Shown: piece by piece, positions 1 through 7,940 of the stretch
How positions within the stretch are numbered: the stretch's first letter is position 1
Layout: every line of letters begins with the position of its first letter
Source of the DNA: an uncultured bacterium
GTDB lineage: Bacteria > Bacillota > Clostridia > Lachnospirales > Lachnospiraceae
Length of the DNA: 40,531 nt
NCBI GenBank assembly: GCA_947073545.1
Contig: CAMTMP010000035.1
Coordinates: forward strand, 1 to 40,531
Direction of reading: 5' to 3'
Notes under the pieces: model-generated
Database searches by the model: none
Seen by the model: only the letters and a program-made list of their open reading frames with translations
What the model was told of the DNA's origin: nothing
Position numbers and translations under genes: made by a program

Positions 1-13
1 CTAAACTTGGAGG

Positions 14-62
14 ATGGGGTTGACCTAAAGGTTTCGCCTTAAGGCGAGGGTTTTAACCCCAT
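14..62. repeat. Nested inverted repeat at the left edge
   Basis: An outer pair ATGGGGTT (14-21) and AACCCCAT (55-62) encloses a perfect palindrome TCGCCTTAAGGCGA (34-47). The structure lies downstream of the DUF362 gene, which ends at 157, and could be a terminator, but neither strand shows a convincing run of T. I see no gene in bases 1-156. A role at an element boundary is possible but unsupported. Confidence 0.4.
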
Positions 63-156
63 TATACAGACAATAAACAAATTCGCGTTTTATGAGGGCA
101 AATAGTTCCATGCAGATCACCTTCCTTGTATCAAAATGCCATACAGAGCGTTCTGA

Positions 157-1251
157 TTACTCATCAATATTTACCAGCTCATAAGTGCGGCTTCCCAATC
201 CGATTTCTTCCGCGTGCTCCAATGTGCGTAAGCCATCCCTGCTGTTCACCCGGTCCTGAAGGGTTTTGCTTCCTTCTGCCGCAAAAGCGAGATCAATACA
301 TGCCTGGTCGATAGCCACCGGATCAAAGGAAGCCACAATCCCAATATCGTGAATATCCGGCTTTGCGGGATTTCCGTCGCAGTCGCAGTCAATGGAAATA
401 TTGTTCAACACACTGATATATATAATCCGGTCCCCATATCCCAGATAATCCGATACGGATTTACCGGCTTCCGCCATCGACTCCGTAAAACCGGTCTGAT
501 CGCCGCCCCACGGACTGCTGCTGCTCGCTCCGGCAGTATGGATCAGGCATTTCCCTTCTTTGGAACCAAGCCCGATGGAGATATTCTTAATCGCCCCGCC
601 AAAACCCGCCATCGCGTGCCCCTTGAAGTGAGACAGGATAATATAAGAATCATAATCCGCGAAATGAGAACCCACCCGATTGCTTTCAAGGCGCGTTCCA
701 CCCTCCACGGGCAGTTCCATGGAACCCTCCGCATCCAGAATGTCCACATCCGCAATCGCCGTAAATCCATGATCCTCCGCTACCTGCATGTGCATGGCCG
801 TTTCCGTCCGGGAGCCGCCATATGCCGTATTGCACTCCACAATCGTACCGTCCACGGACTGTATCAGGTCCTTAATCAGTTCCGGATCGAGATAATTACT
901 TGCCGGCGGCTCTCCTGTTGACAGCTTGACCGCAACGCCTCCAGTAGGTTCCCAGTTCAAAGCCTCGTAAACAGCCATCAACCCTTCCGGCGATATGTCG
1001 GATGTGAAATATACCACGGATGCTTCCCCATTGTCCCGAGAGACAGTATCCTGTGAAGCGCCTGTTTCTTTTTCTGAATCATCATTCACAGAAACGTTCT
1101 CCTCCTGTCCGGAAGATCCGCTCCCGTCAGTAGCCGGTTGCGAATTTGTCGTTTCTGTGTCGTTATTCTCCGCCGATTCCGTGCTGTTTCCACATGCCGC
1201 CAAACTGAGTACCAGTAAAACCGCAGAAAACCACACTACAATTTTTTTCAT
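157..1251 (-). CDS. DUF362-domain lipoprotein
   Basis: The 364-residue product starts with a lipoprotein signal peptide (lipobox LAAC, Cys20), so it is probably exported and anchored to the outer face of the membrane. A Ser/Thr/Glu-rich spacer runs to about residue 75. The rest resembles DUF362 proteins (segments SHFKGHAMAGFGGAIKN and FDPVAIDQACIDLA). Other DUF362 proteins carry a ferredoxin-like 4Fe-4S insert, but no four-Cys pattern is visible here. The start is supported by AAGGAGAG upstream. It is last in a minus-strand series of three lipoprotein genes, 44 bp after the hydrolase gene. Function is unknown; a link to extracytoplasmic redox chemistry is inferred from the neighbours. Confidence 0.75.
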   Translation of the reverse strand: MKKIVVWFSAVLLVLSLAACGNSTESAENNDTETTNSQPATDGSGSSGQEENVSVNDDSEKETGASQDTVSRDNGEASVVYFTSDISPEGLMAVYEALNWEPTGGVAVKLSTGEPPASNYLDPELIKDLIQSVDGTIVECNTAYGGSRTETAMHMQVAEDHGFTAIADVDILDAEGSMELPVEGGTRLESNRVGSHFADYDSYIILSHFKGHAMAGFGGAIKNISIGLGSKEGKCLIHTAGASSSSPWGGDQTGFTESMAEAGKSVSDYLGYGDRIIYISVLNNISIDCDCDGNPAKPDIHDIGIVASFDPVAIDQACIDLAFAAEGSKTLQDRVNSRDGLRTLEHAEEIGLGSRTYELVNIDE

Positions 1252-1295
1252 AGATCGTCTCTCCTTATAAAAGCCGTCTCAAAGCTCCCTTTGTT

Positions 1296-2510
1296 TTAAT
1301 GCAGTCCTTTTTCCTCAAGCCATGCGGCAATATGGTCTGCAATCACATCGTTATTCAGCTCCTGAAACATAAAATGGCTGTTCCCGGTAATTCCTTCATC
1401 CGGCAGATAAACTACGGTACAATCGCCGCCGTCACTGTTATAGCTTTCCGCAAACTGAATGGCACCGTCCCGGACTGCCTGCCAGAAGCCTGTGGACATA
1501 ATATCTTCCGGTCCATTGTCAATATAATCCCCAAAGTAAATCGTAATGGGAATCTCTGCCTCCAGCAGTTTCTGATACTGCTCTGAACCCGGCTCCGGTG
1601 TTCCTCCCGGCTCAATGGCTATAATCGCGGAAATATTCTCCACCGGCACATCCCAGCCTACAGCTCCGCCCTGTGAATGTGTCACAAAGACTGCCTTGCT
1701 GCCCGTCATTTCATACACATCTTCCATTACAGCCCCCAGAGCCGCTGCGTCCAGTGCCTGATCGAAATTTCCGGTATTTGGCGTCATCTGACGGAAAAAC
1801 TGATCCTGTGCCTCCTCCCCTTCCGGAAACTGAGAGCCCTCATACCGCTCCGGCGCCACACGTCCGATTCTGAAGTGGGTATACCACGCCTGGTCTCCCG
1901 GTTTATAGTCTTTGGAGTCCTCAGCCCATGTATCAAGAAATCCGTCCGTTGTCATGGATGAGGCTGCTCCCGCCTCGCCGCGTCTCGGCTGATCCACCAG
2001 AAATGCCGCATATCCTTTTTTCAAAAACAGGTCAGACCATCCTTCACGCCCGTCCGGAGTTGTCATCCATCCCATACGGGACTGCCCATAACCATGCAGA
2101 TAAACAATCGGATTGCCATTATCATTCACCGGTATCTGGTAAAATACATTGGCATGATCCACATGGGCAGTATTCCCTGCACGGCTTGCATCCAGCCAGT
2201 TTGATGTCGGATCATATTCTCCTTCCACCGGCTCAGTAACGATGCCGCCGGAAGAGAACATTCCCTGTTGTGCAATCATCAGTACATCATCAGTATTCTC
2301 TTTTTCCATCAATGTTTCCTGCTCTGCATCCACCGATACATTCTGCGGTTCATCTTCCCGTGTACTTTGCCCTGCATCTGCGGCCGTTTCCTGCTTTGAG
2401 TCCGTTACTGCTTCCTGCGTTGTACCAGCCGCCTCATTACCACAGCCTGTCAGTACGGATACTGTCAGCAATCCTGCCAGCAGCGCTGTAAAAATATATC
2501 TTTTATTCAT
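1296..2510 (-). CDS. Esterase-713-like alpha/beta hydrolase, lipoprotein
   Basis: A 404-residue predicted secreted hydrolase. The signal peptide ends in the lipobox LTGC (Cys23), followed by an acidic low-complexity linker to about residue 75. The alpha/beta-hydrolase core shows the oxyanion-side motif HGYGQS, a QPRRG segment, and the nucleophile elbow THSQGG with the catalytic Ser near residue 278. A late GNSHFMFQELNN segment contains the probable catalytic His near 378. This order and the QPRRG motif fit the esterase-713-like family, whose natural substrates are poorly known. It lies between the flavodoxin and DUF362 lipoprotein genes and is probably co-transcribed with them. Substrate cannot be inferred. 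Confidence 0.75.
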   Translation of the reverse strand: MNKRYIFTALLAGLLTVSVLTGCGNEAAGTTQEAVTDSKQETAADAGQSTREDEPQNVSVDAEQETLMEKENTDDVLMIAQQGMFSSGGIVTEPVEGEYDPTSNWLDASRAGNTAHVDHANVFYQIPVNDNGNPIVYLHGYGQSRMGWMTTPDGREGWSDLFLKKGYAAFLVDQPRRGEAGAASSMTTDGFLDTWAEDSKDYKPGDQAWYTHFRIGRVAPERYEGSQFPEGEEAQDQFFRQMTPNTGNFDQALDAAALGAVMEDVYEMTGSKAVFVTHSQGGAVGWDVPVENISAIIAIEPGGTPEPGSEQYQKLLEAEIPITIYFGDYIDNGPEDIMSTGFWQAVRDGAIQFAESYNSDGGDCTVVYLPDEGITGNSHFMFQELNNDVIADHIAAWLEEKGLH

Positions 2511-2580
2511 TTACAATTCTCCCTGTTTCATTGATTACTTCCAACTGTTCCTGTTTCCTGCAATCTGCCTTTATCTGTTT

Positions 2581-3360
2581 TTACAGATCCAGACCTTCCA
2601 CCCATGCCCGGACCGTTTCCTCGGAGGCACTGGACGAAAACCGTTCTCCCTCCAGCCAGTTCCCTGTTCCGGCTGCCTCTGCCAGCAGCTCCCCGCTCTC
2701 ACCCAGATCAGAACTGGATGAAGTGCAGAAAGGAATCACCGTCTTTCCTGTGAAATCATTTGCCTCAACAAACCCGTCCACCGGCCATGCCGCAATGTGC
2801 CACCAGATGGGATAACCGATAAATACGGTGTCGTAGGATTCCCAGTCATTTACGGTCGTTGACACCAATTCCACGTTTCTTGCTTCCGGATTGTCATGCT
2901 CATACACAACACGGCTGTTTTCATCCGTCCAGTTCAGATCCTCACTGCTATACGGCTCCACCGGCTCCAGCACGAAAATGTCGGCGTCTGTCGCCGCTGC
3001 AATATAACCTGCCACGCTTTCCGTGTTTCCTGTAGCTGAGTAATAAACAACCAGCGTTTTTCCGCCTTCCGCAGACGGCTGATCGGTATTCTCCGCCGAA
3101 GTATCCACATCGTTTTCCGGCTGCTGTTCTGTCTGTACTGCCGTTTCCTGCTCAGTCTGTGCTGCATCCGTCTGGTTTTCCGTTTCCTGTTCCAGCGGGG
3201 CGGACGGCTCCTGTGTACTTTCCGGCGTCACATCTTCCCTTTCCTGCCGGGCCTGCTGCGTATTGTTCCCGCTGTTCTGGCTGCCGCACCCCATAAGACC
3301 AATGGCAAGAACTACGCTCGTCAATACCGCTGTTACTTTCTTCATCATTTTCTTTCTCAT
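2581..3360 (-). CDS. Flavodoxin-domain lipoprotein
   Basis: The start is placed at the ATG preceded by AAAGGAGG, giving 259 residues. The N-terminus is a lipoprotein signal (lipobox LMGC, Cys25), then a long Gln/Glu/Thr-rich linker to about residue 100. The C-terminal half is a flavodoxin fold: the FMN phosphate loop SATGNTES lies near residues 106-113, and GYPIWWHIAAWP is the usual aromatic flavin-stacking loop. Most flavodoxins are cytoplasmic electron carriers, so a membrane-anchored exported one suggests extracytoplasmic flavin electron transfer. The upstream iron-type alcohol dehydrogenase gene ends only 13 bp away, so the two are probably in one operon. Confidence 0.8.
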   Translation of the reverse strand: MRKKMMKKVTAVLTSVVLAIGLMGCGSQNSGNNTQQARQEREDVTPESTQEPSAPLEQETENQTDAAQTEQETAVQTEQQPENDVDTSAENTDQPSAEGGKTLVVYYSATGNTESVAGYIAAATDADIFVLEPVEPYSSEDLNWTDENSRVVYEHDNPEARNVELVSTTVNDWESYDTVFIGYPIWWHIAAWPVDGFVEANDFTGKTVIPFCTSSSSDLGESGELLAEAAGTGNWLEGERFSSSASEETVRAWVEGLDL

Positions 3361-3373
3361 TGTTTTTCCTCCT

Positions 3374-4543
3374 TTAATAACATTCCTGAAAAATTTCAAG
3401 GATTTCCTTGTGCGTCATTTGTTTATAACTGCCGGCAGAAAGACTGCAGGAATCTGCGATCTGCCTCAAATCCGTATTCTCGTCTGCCCCTAAATCACGG
3501 AGTGTAACGGGAAGTCCCACTTCTTTAATAAATCCAGCCAGTGCCTCAACCCCTTCACAGGCTGTTTCTTCCTCTGTCTTGCCCCTGTCCGAAATTCCCC
3601 ATACATTGACGGCAAACCTCCTGAACTTATGACAGCCGTTTCTATAAATATGACGATAGTAGACAGGATGCAGGACTGCAAGCCCTTCCCCCTGGTTGCA
3701 GTTTGTATAAGCTGCAAGCTGATGCTCCATCTGACGGCATTGGAAATCTGTCTGTTTTCCTAATTTCAGGATACGGTTCTCCGCCATAGCCGCATCCCAC
3801 ATCAGGTTGCTTTTTGCCCTATAATCCTGTGGGTCTTTGATTGCCGTCCTTAAATTCTGGATTACATTTTTCATCAGCGCCTCCGCAATGTCATCGGAAA
3901 CATTATCTTCATCTGGTTTGCTGAAATAAATCTCCATCATATGGGATAATGTATCAAAACCGTCAGACACCATCTGCCTTTTGGGAACATGGCAGCTATA
4001 GGCAGGATCGATCAACGCAAATTTAGGGTTACACTTGGGATAGTCCCTCCCCGTCCTGACTTTCAACGCCTGGTTCGTAATGACTGCCCTTCCGTTCATT
4101 TCACTTCCGGTTTCCGTTTCCGTCACAACAGCGCCCATTGGAACCGGATCAAACTCCATAATTCCATACCTTGCAAAAAAATCATCCCAAAGATCGCCAC
4201 CATAAACCGCTGCCATAGAAACGGCTTTACAGCAGTCCGTCACGCTTCCGCCCCCAACGGCAAGAATAAAATCTATTTCATTTTCCTTTGCCAGCTTCGC
4301 GCCCTCCAGCACTTTTTCATAAGTTGGATTTTCATAAATGCCTGAAAATTCAACCACATTCTTTTCCGCTTTTGCAAGACTCTCCCGGATCTCATCATAA
4401 ATACCGTTATTCCTGATGGAATCTCCACCATAAGCAAACATCACATTTTTTCCATAATGTCTGGTCAGGCAGGCAAGATATTCTTTCACACAGCCTTTTC
4501 CAAAATATGTCTTTGTAGAATTTTCAAAAATAAAATTATTCAT
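3374..4543 (-). CDS. Iron-type alcohol dehydrogenase (butanol dehydrogenase-like) with altered metal site
   Basis: Cytoplasmic NAD(P)-dependent alcohol dehydrogenase of the Fe-ADH family, 389 residues from the ATG preceded by AAGGGGG; an upstream in-frame start would add an unlikely basic extension. The dinucleotide-binding GGGS motif is near residue 98. The family binds its metal through Asp-x3-His and two His 14 residues apart. Here Asp197 and His201 are present (GFDTLSH), but the two later positions are Arg270 and Gln284 (in CRQMEHQ and NCNQGEG). The enzyme may therefore be metal-free, altered or inactive. The broken homologue at 38.7-39.5 kb keeps His at both positions. Probable operon with the downstream flavodoxin gene; the LysR gene lies immediately upstream. 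Confidence 0.8.
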   Translation of the reverse strand: MNNFIFENSTKTYFGKGCVKEYLACLTRHYGKNVMFAYGGDSIRNNGIYDEIRESLAKAEKNVVEFSGIYENPTYEKVLEGAKLAKENEIDFILAVGGGSVTDCCKAVSMAAVYGGDLWDDFFARYGIMEFDPVPMGAVVTETETGSEMNGRAVITNQALKVRTGRDYPKCNPKFALIDPAYSCHVPKRQMVSDGFDTLSHMMEIYFSKPDEDNVSDDIAEALMKNVIQNLRTAIKDPQDYRAKSNLMWDAAMAENRILKLGKQTDFQCRQMEHQLAAYTNCNQGEGLAVLHPVYYRHIYRNGCHKFRRFAVNVWGISDRGKTEEETACEGVEALAGFIKEVGLPVTLRDLGADENTDLRQIADSCSLSAGSYKQMTHKEILEIFQECY

Positions 4544-4654
4544 AACCACGCCTTTCCCCCTTGCTTTTTTAGTATAAAAAAATCGAGGCTTCAAAAGAAG
4601 TCTCGATTGGTTCATCAGTTTATACTTTGAGGTTACAACTCTGTTGTTACCCTG

Positions 4655-5542
4655 TTACAATACTTTCTGCAATGCCGAGAGGAATTTCTTTACCGTTACG
4701 GAAGGTTCCGGGGAATGCAGCAGGCCATAGGGAATAGAATAACTCCAATCTACAGGGATTACCTTTAATAAGGGATGGACATTATCCCATACCGGCACCG
4801 CCATCAGCACATCATTTCCATTCTCACAGCGGTTAAATACATCCACACTGTAAAAATCAAAATCCACGATGCTGATCTTACTGTGGTTCTGCCAAAGGTC
4901 ATCCCGAAGTCTGTCCACATAATGGCTCCAGTCACGATGCATCAGTAGCAGGTTCTCCCCATATAAATCCTGAACCGTCAGTTTTATCTTATCCGCAAGA
5001 CGATGGTGAATGGATACCGCACAGCATAATGGCTGCTCGAAAAGTTCAAAGCCCGCGCACTGGCGCAGGTTCAGCATTGTTTCATCAAAAATTCCTGCCA
5101 CCACATCAATATTCTGTCCAAGGTTCTTCAATATTTCCCTTGCATTTTCCGGAGTATTCTCAAAAGGGACAAGCTGGAACTTGATCTCTGGACACAACGC
5201 ATGAATTTGTGGCCAAAGTTCCACAAGAACCTGCGCAGGTGTCATCGGTGATGTCCCAATACGGATGATGTCTGTGTTTTCCTGCATGGCATTTTTCGCT
5301 CGTACCACAGAATCCTTGCAATACTGGATAATGTATTTTGTGTCTTTATACAGAGAGCTCCCTGCTTTCGTCAGAGAAAGCCCCCTGTGGGTTCTTTCAA
5401 AGAGCTGTACCCCCAAATCTGCCTCCAGCAGATTGATCTGTTTCAAAACCGCCGTAGGTGTAATATATGCCTGTTCTGCCGCCTTGTTAAAACTTCCGGC
5501 ATCTGCCACGCGGATAAATGTCTCCAGTTGCGGATTATACAT
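4655..5542 (-). CDS. LysR-family transcriptional regulator
   Basis: A 295-residue LysR regulator. Residues 1-60 form the winged helix-turn-helix (AEQAYITPTAVLKQINLLE, then LGVQLFERTHRGLSLT). The remainder is the two-lobed effector-binding domain. The ATG is preceded by GTGAGG. It is the first gene on the same strand ahead of the alcohol dehydrogenase and lipoprotein genes, 111 bp away, and is a plausible regulator of them. A possible promoter for it, TTGCCT and TATTAT with 18 bp between, reads leftward at 5597-5626. The effector is unknown. Confidence 0.88.
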   Translation of the reverse strand: MYNPQLETFIRVADAGSFNKAAEQAYITPTAVLKQINLLEADLGVQLFERTHRGLSLTKAGSSLYKDTKYIIQYCKDSVVRAKNAMQENTDIIRIGTSPMTPAQVLVELWPQIHALCPEIKFQLVPFENTPENAREILKNLGQNIDVVAGIFDETMLNLRQCAGFELFEQPLCCAVSIHHRLADKIKLTVQDLYGENLLLMHRDWSHYVDRLRDDLWQNHSKISIVDFDFYSVDVFNRCENGNDVLMAVPVWDNVHPLLKVIPVDWSYSIPYGLLHSPEPSVTVKKFLSALQKVL

Positions 5543-5640
5543 TGCCTCACTGCCTTTCCATCCATTTTCATATCTTATACCGGGTTACCCTTATTTATAA
5601 TAATATGTCTTTCTCTGAAAAGGCAATATATCTTTTGTTT

Positions 5641-5958
5641 TTAATGAATTTTTAATTCCTTATTTTCATTCAATAATCCCATATGATACAATGCCTGCAC
5701 ACAGTCCACATAGCCTTGAATATATGCCCTTAACTCTTGGGCAGAAGAAAAGTCCTCCTGGCATTCTTTGATTTCCTCCAGCTTTTCCCTCTGTTCTGTG
5801 GAAAGAGTTTCCAGAAAATCCTCCCACTCCTGTTCTTTTTCTTTCCATGCCTCCAACGCCTTTTCATATTCTGGAGTGCGTACATAACTTTCCCTGCTGA
5901 CGCTCTCTCCGTTTAACCTGCCCAAAAACTCAGCCATTTTCAACCATACATCATTCAT
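5641..5958 (-). CDS. Small hypothetical protein, DUF6809-like
   Basis: The product is 105 residues from the ATG preceded by GGAGAGG; an upstream in-frame start would add 16 unlikely residues. It is highly charged and probably all-helical, with a Glu/Lys-rich centre and the C-terminal segment AYIQGYVDCVQALYHMG. The composition and C-terminal pattern resemble the small DUF6809 proteins found around clostridial mobile elements, but this is only resemblance. It lies between the LysR gene and the divergent XRE regulator, so it may mark the left part of the element or the edge of the chromosome. Confidence 0.55.
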   Translation of the reverse strand: MNDVWLKMAEFLGRLNGESVSRESYVRTPEYEKALEAWKEKEQEWEDFLETLSTEQREKLEEIKECQEDFSSAQELRAYIQGYVDCVQALYHMGLLNENKELKIH

Positions 5959-6031
5959 GCCATACCTCTCCTTTATTATCAGTATTATTTCGTACCAACA
6001 ACCCACTGCTGATCCCTTATATTTCCTTGTT

Positions 6032-6100
6032 CTTCATCTTTAGAAGTATATTATCACTCCGTTTCGGTAAAATCAATTCTATACACTTCATCTTTAGAAG
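6032..6100 (+). promoter_or_regulatory. Two 15-bp direct repeats upstream of the XRE regulator
   Basis: The sequence CTTCATCTTTAGAAG occurs at 6032-6046 and again at 6086-6100, the second copy running into the ribosome binding site of the regulator that starts at 6112. Each copy has CTTC/GAAG ends in inverted orientation. The arrangement suggests paired operators for the regulator or for another repressor of the element. The intervening bases are AT-rich and probably hold the promoter. Confidence 0.5.
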
Positions 6101-6111
6101 GGAATGCATTT

Positions 6112-6366
6112 ATGAAAATTTACTGGAACGGAACCTCCAAAAACATCATTGGTTCCAAGATCAGACAGCTCCGGCAGGAAAAAGGATTATCCCAAGCCGC
6201 GCTCGCAAGCCAGCTCCAGCTGCTCGGCATGGAGTGCAGCGACCTGACCATCCTGCGCATCGAGCAGGGCAGCCGCTTTGTTCCCGACTACGAAGTTGCT
6301 ATTCTCGCTAAATATTTTAACATATCAACCGACACTCTGCTTGAACAAAAGGAAGCCGATTCATAA
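6112..6366 (+). CDS. XRE-family helix-turn-helix regulator
   Basis: An 84-residue protein made almost entirely of a Cro/CI-type helix-turn-helix: IGSKIRQLRQEKGLSQAALA, then DLTILRIEQGSRFVPDYE and the C-terminal FNISTDTLLE. The start ATG has AAGGGA upstream. It is the only plus-strand gene between the left edge and the integrase block, and it converges with the long minus-strand operon that ends at 6421. Proteins of this size commonly act as repressors in integrative elements; here that role is inferred. The paired 15-bp repeats immediately upstream could be its own operator. Confidence 0.8.
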   Translation: MKIYWNGTSKNIIGSKIRQLRQEKGLSQAALASQLQLLGMECSDLTILRIEQGSRFVPDYEVAILAKYFNISTDTLLEQKEADS

Positions 6367-6420
6367 AAGACTGGAAAAGGCTTCCTTTTATGCTGCTATT
6401 ATTCTCTGTTTCCGTTCATC

Positions 6421-6807
6421 CTATCCCTTAAACGCCTCCAGCGACTGTAAGATACCGCCTAACGCATTATCATCCAGTCCTGTCAATCCATTTTCGCCAA
6501 AAGTTTCTGCCTGTTGAGCCGTTTCCATTGCCCCCGCCGCAGCCATATTGCTGCCATAAGCCCCATTTTCCCGTTCTTCCATGACCTGCAGCACAATCTT
6601 CCGGATTGCCTCATAGTCTGCTATCCTTCCAGCCCCTGATAAAACAGAAACGCCCGCCTGCCCTCCGTTCTGGTACGCCATAACCGCATCCACGATATAC
6701 TGTGCCTTCCCCCGCTCCATGCCATTCAGGAACTGCGCCACCTCCACATGGGCGGGATCATGCCTGTTAAATCCTACCGTTGTCACAAACGGGTTCTTTT
6801 TTCCCAT
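6421..6807 (-). CDS. ParR-like partner of the actin-like protein
   Basis: The start is the ATG 5 bp after the parM stop, giving 128 residues. The first 50 residues (VGFNRHDPAHVEVAQFLNGM, then RGKAQYIVDAVMAYQ) fit the ribbon-helix-helix pattern of ParR-type centromere-binding proteins. The rest is low-complexity and Gly/Ala/Glu-rich, ending in a helical LGGILQSLEAFKG tail that could bind the filament. Tight linkage behind a ParM homologue supports the ParR call, since par operons usually encode motor then adaptor. It is the last gene of the minus-strand operon. Confidence 0.65.
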   Translation of the reverse strand: MGKKNPFVTTVGFNRHDPAHVEVAQFLNGMERGKAQYIVDAVMAYQNGGQAGVSVLSGAGRIADYEAIRKIVLQVMEERENGAYGSNMAAAGAMETAQQAETFGENGLTGLDDNALGGILQSLEAFKG

Positions 6808-6811
6808 ACGG

Positions 6812-7741
6812 TTATCTACCCTTCTTCTGGATCTGGTAGAGCATACCATACCCTTTTGCGTTGGTGCAGATGTCTTCCACAAAGATGCAGCGTTCAATCT
6901 TGCCGGACTGCTCCAAATATTTTCTAAGCAGCAGGGCGCCGCCGCCGATAAATACCACGCAGCCCGCTTTCAAGTCAAGCCCCCGCTCCCTGAGCGTGCC
7001 GAGGATGTCATTCACAAAAGTCCTTGTCATATCCTCCACAATACGGACCACATCTTCAACAAAATCTGTCTTCTCTCCCCGGATGATCCGGTCAATGTCC
7101 GTATCATCGATCAGGATGTCCTGCTCGGAATTGACACGGGAAGAAATATCATTATACAGGCGGATGACCCCCTTTTCCAGAGAGTCACAGACAGACAGGT
7201 CCGGTTTTCCTCCCCGGATCATAAGGTAATCCAGCGTAAAGCCCCCGATATCTACCGTGATGACCTTGTTAAATTCCGCTATTCTCTGATAGACAGTCAT
7301 GGCAGCCGCATAATCCTGCGGAAAAGCTGCGGCTTCCACAATCTCAACCTGATAGGGAATGCCCTTGTAGGTAAACCGCTGGATGCCCCTGTTCTTAAAA
7401 TAATCCTCGAACTTCCGGTACAGCGCGCCGTAATGCTTCGGGGGCAGTCCCACCGGCAGCGCCGCCTGCAGGAGCGTGTCTTTTGCGTTTAACATCTGCT
7501 TTTCCGCTTCCATCGCCACCGCAAACAGCGTCAGGATGAAGAAACGGTCATCCACAGTCTTGTCCCGCATATAAGGTATCCTCTGCTCCGCAAGGGCATA
7601 GTAGCGCCCGTCATAATGCAGGTACTCCCCCAGCGCGGGCCTGCAGTCCCCCTCCACAAAGCCAGAAGTAAATATCTTATGTTCGGTCTTCATGTTCCTG
7701 TTTCCGTGGTCAATAGGTACAATAATTTTTTGATACATCAT
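6812..7741 (-). CDS. parM: ParM/StbA-like actin-type segregation ATPase
   Basis: A 309-residue actin-fold protein. Visible motifs are the phosphate-1 loop PIDHGNRNMK (residues 9-18), the phosphate-2 loop VDIGGFTLDYL near 164, the adenosine loop IGGGALLLRKYL near 267 and a C-terminal NAKGYGMLYQ. Such proteins form ATP-dependent filaments that move plasmid copies apart. In an integrative element it would stabilise the excised circle. The ATG is preceded by AAAGGAG. The gene has its own likely promoter at 7819-7847 and a repeat-rich leader, and is followed at 5 bp by the ParR-like gene. Confidence 0.82.
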   Translation of the reverse strand: MMYQKIIVPIDHGNRNMKTEHKIFTSGFVEGDCRPALGEYLHYDGRYYALAEQRIPYMRDKTVDDRFFILTLFAVAMEAEKQMLNAKDTLLQAALPVGLPPKHYGALYRKFEDYFKNRGIQRFTYKGIPYQVEIVEAAAFPQDYAAAMTVYQRIAEFNKVITVDIGGFTLDYLMIRGGKPDLSVCDSLEKGVIRLYNDISSRVNSEQDILIDDTDIDRIIRGEKTDFVEDVVRIVEDMTRTFVNDILGTLRERGLDLKAGCVVFIGGGALLLRKYLEQSGKIERCIFVEDICTNAKGYGMLYQIQKKGR

Positions 7742-7760
7742 AGTCTCAGCTCCTTTATGT

Positions 7761-7860
7761 GGGAACTGTCAAAAAGCTCACTTTACAAGAACCTCTCCGT
7801 CAGTTCCCTATTTACTGTTTTATACGCACGGTTTAAGTAAAAGCCAACAGCACTTTACAA
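7761..7860. repeat. Candidate centromere/operator (parC) upstream of parM
   Basis: Two copies of CACTTTACAA lie at 7779-7788 and 7851-7860, and a related CTTTACGC at 7882-7889. An inverted repeat GGGAACTG (7761-7768) and CAGTTCCC (7801-7808) brackets the first copy inside the parM 5' leader. Repeats directly upstream of parM are the usual place for ParR-binding centromere sites. Binding is inferred, not shown. Confidence 0.45.
7819..7847 (-). promoter_or_regulatory. Probable parM promoter
   Basis: Reading leftward, TTGGCT (842-847 of this kilobase) is followed after 17 bp by TATAAA (819-824). It lies between the two CACTTTACAA repeats, so a repeat-binding ParR-like protein could repress it. 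Confidence 0.5.
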
Positions 7861-7889
7861 AAATATTGTTTTTTACTTACGCTTTACGC

Positions 7890-7925
7890 AAAAAAAGGAC
7901 GAACCCCCGTATGGAAGTCCGCCCT
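7890..7925 (-). terminator. Intrinsic terminator after the primase gene
   Basis: On the minus strand a GGAC/GTCC-based hairpin with a further imperfect stem is followed by seven T (7890-7896). It separates the primase gene from parM, consistent with parM having its own promoter. Confidence 0.55.
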
Positions 7926-7940
7926 GCGTATTTCTTTTTA

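Noticed and set aside
1..6111. Left attachment site (second copy of the guaA 3' end)
   Set aside because: I looked by eye for ATTCGAACTCAAT and its complement and found none; a one-base-tolerant search would be needed to be sure.
6719..7492. 257-codon plus-strand frame opposite parM
   Set aside because: No ribosome site, no family resemblance, and the minus strand carries clear actin-fold motifs.
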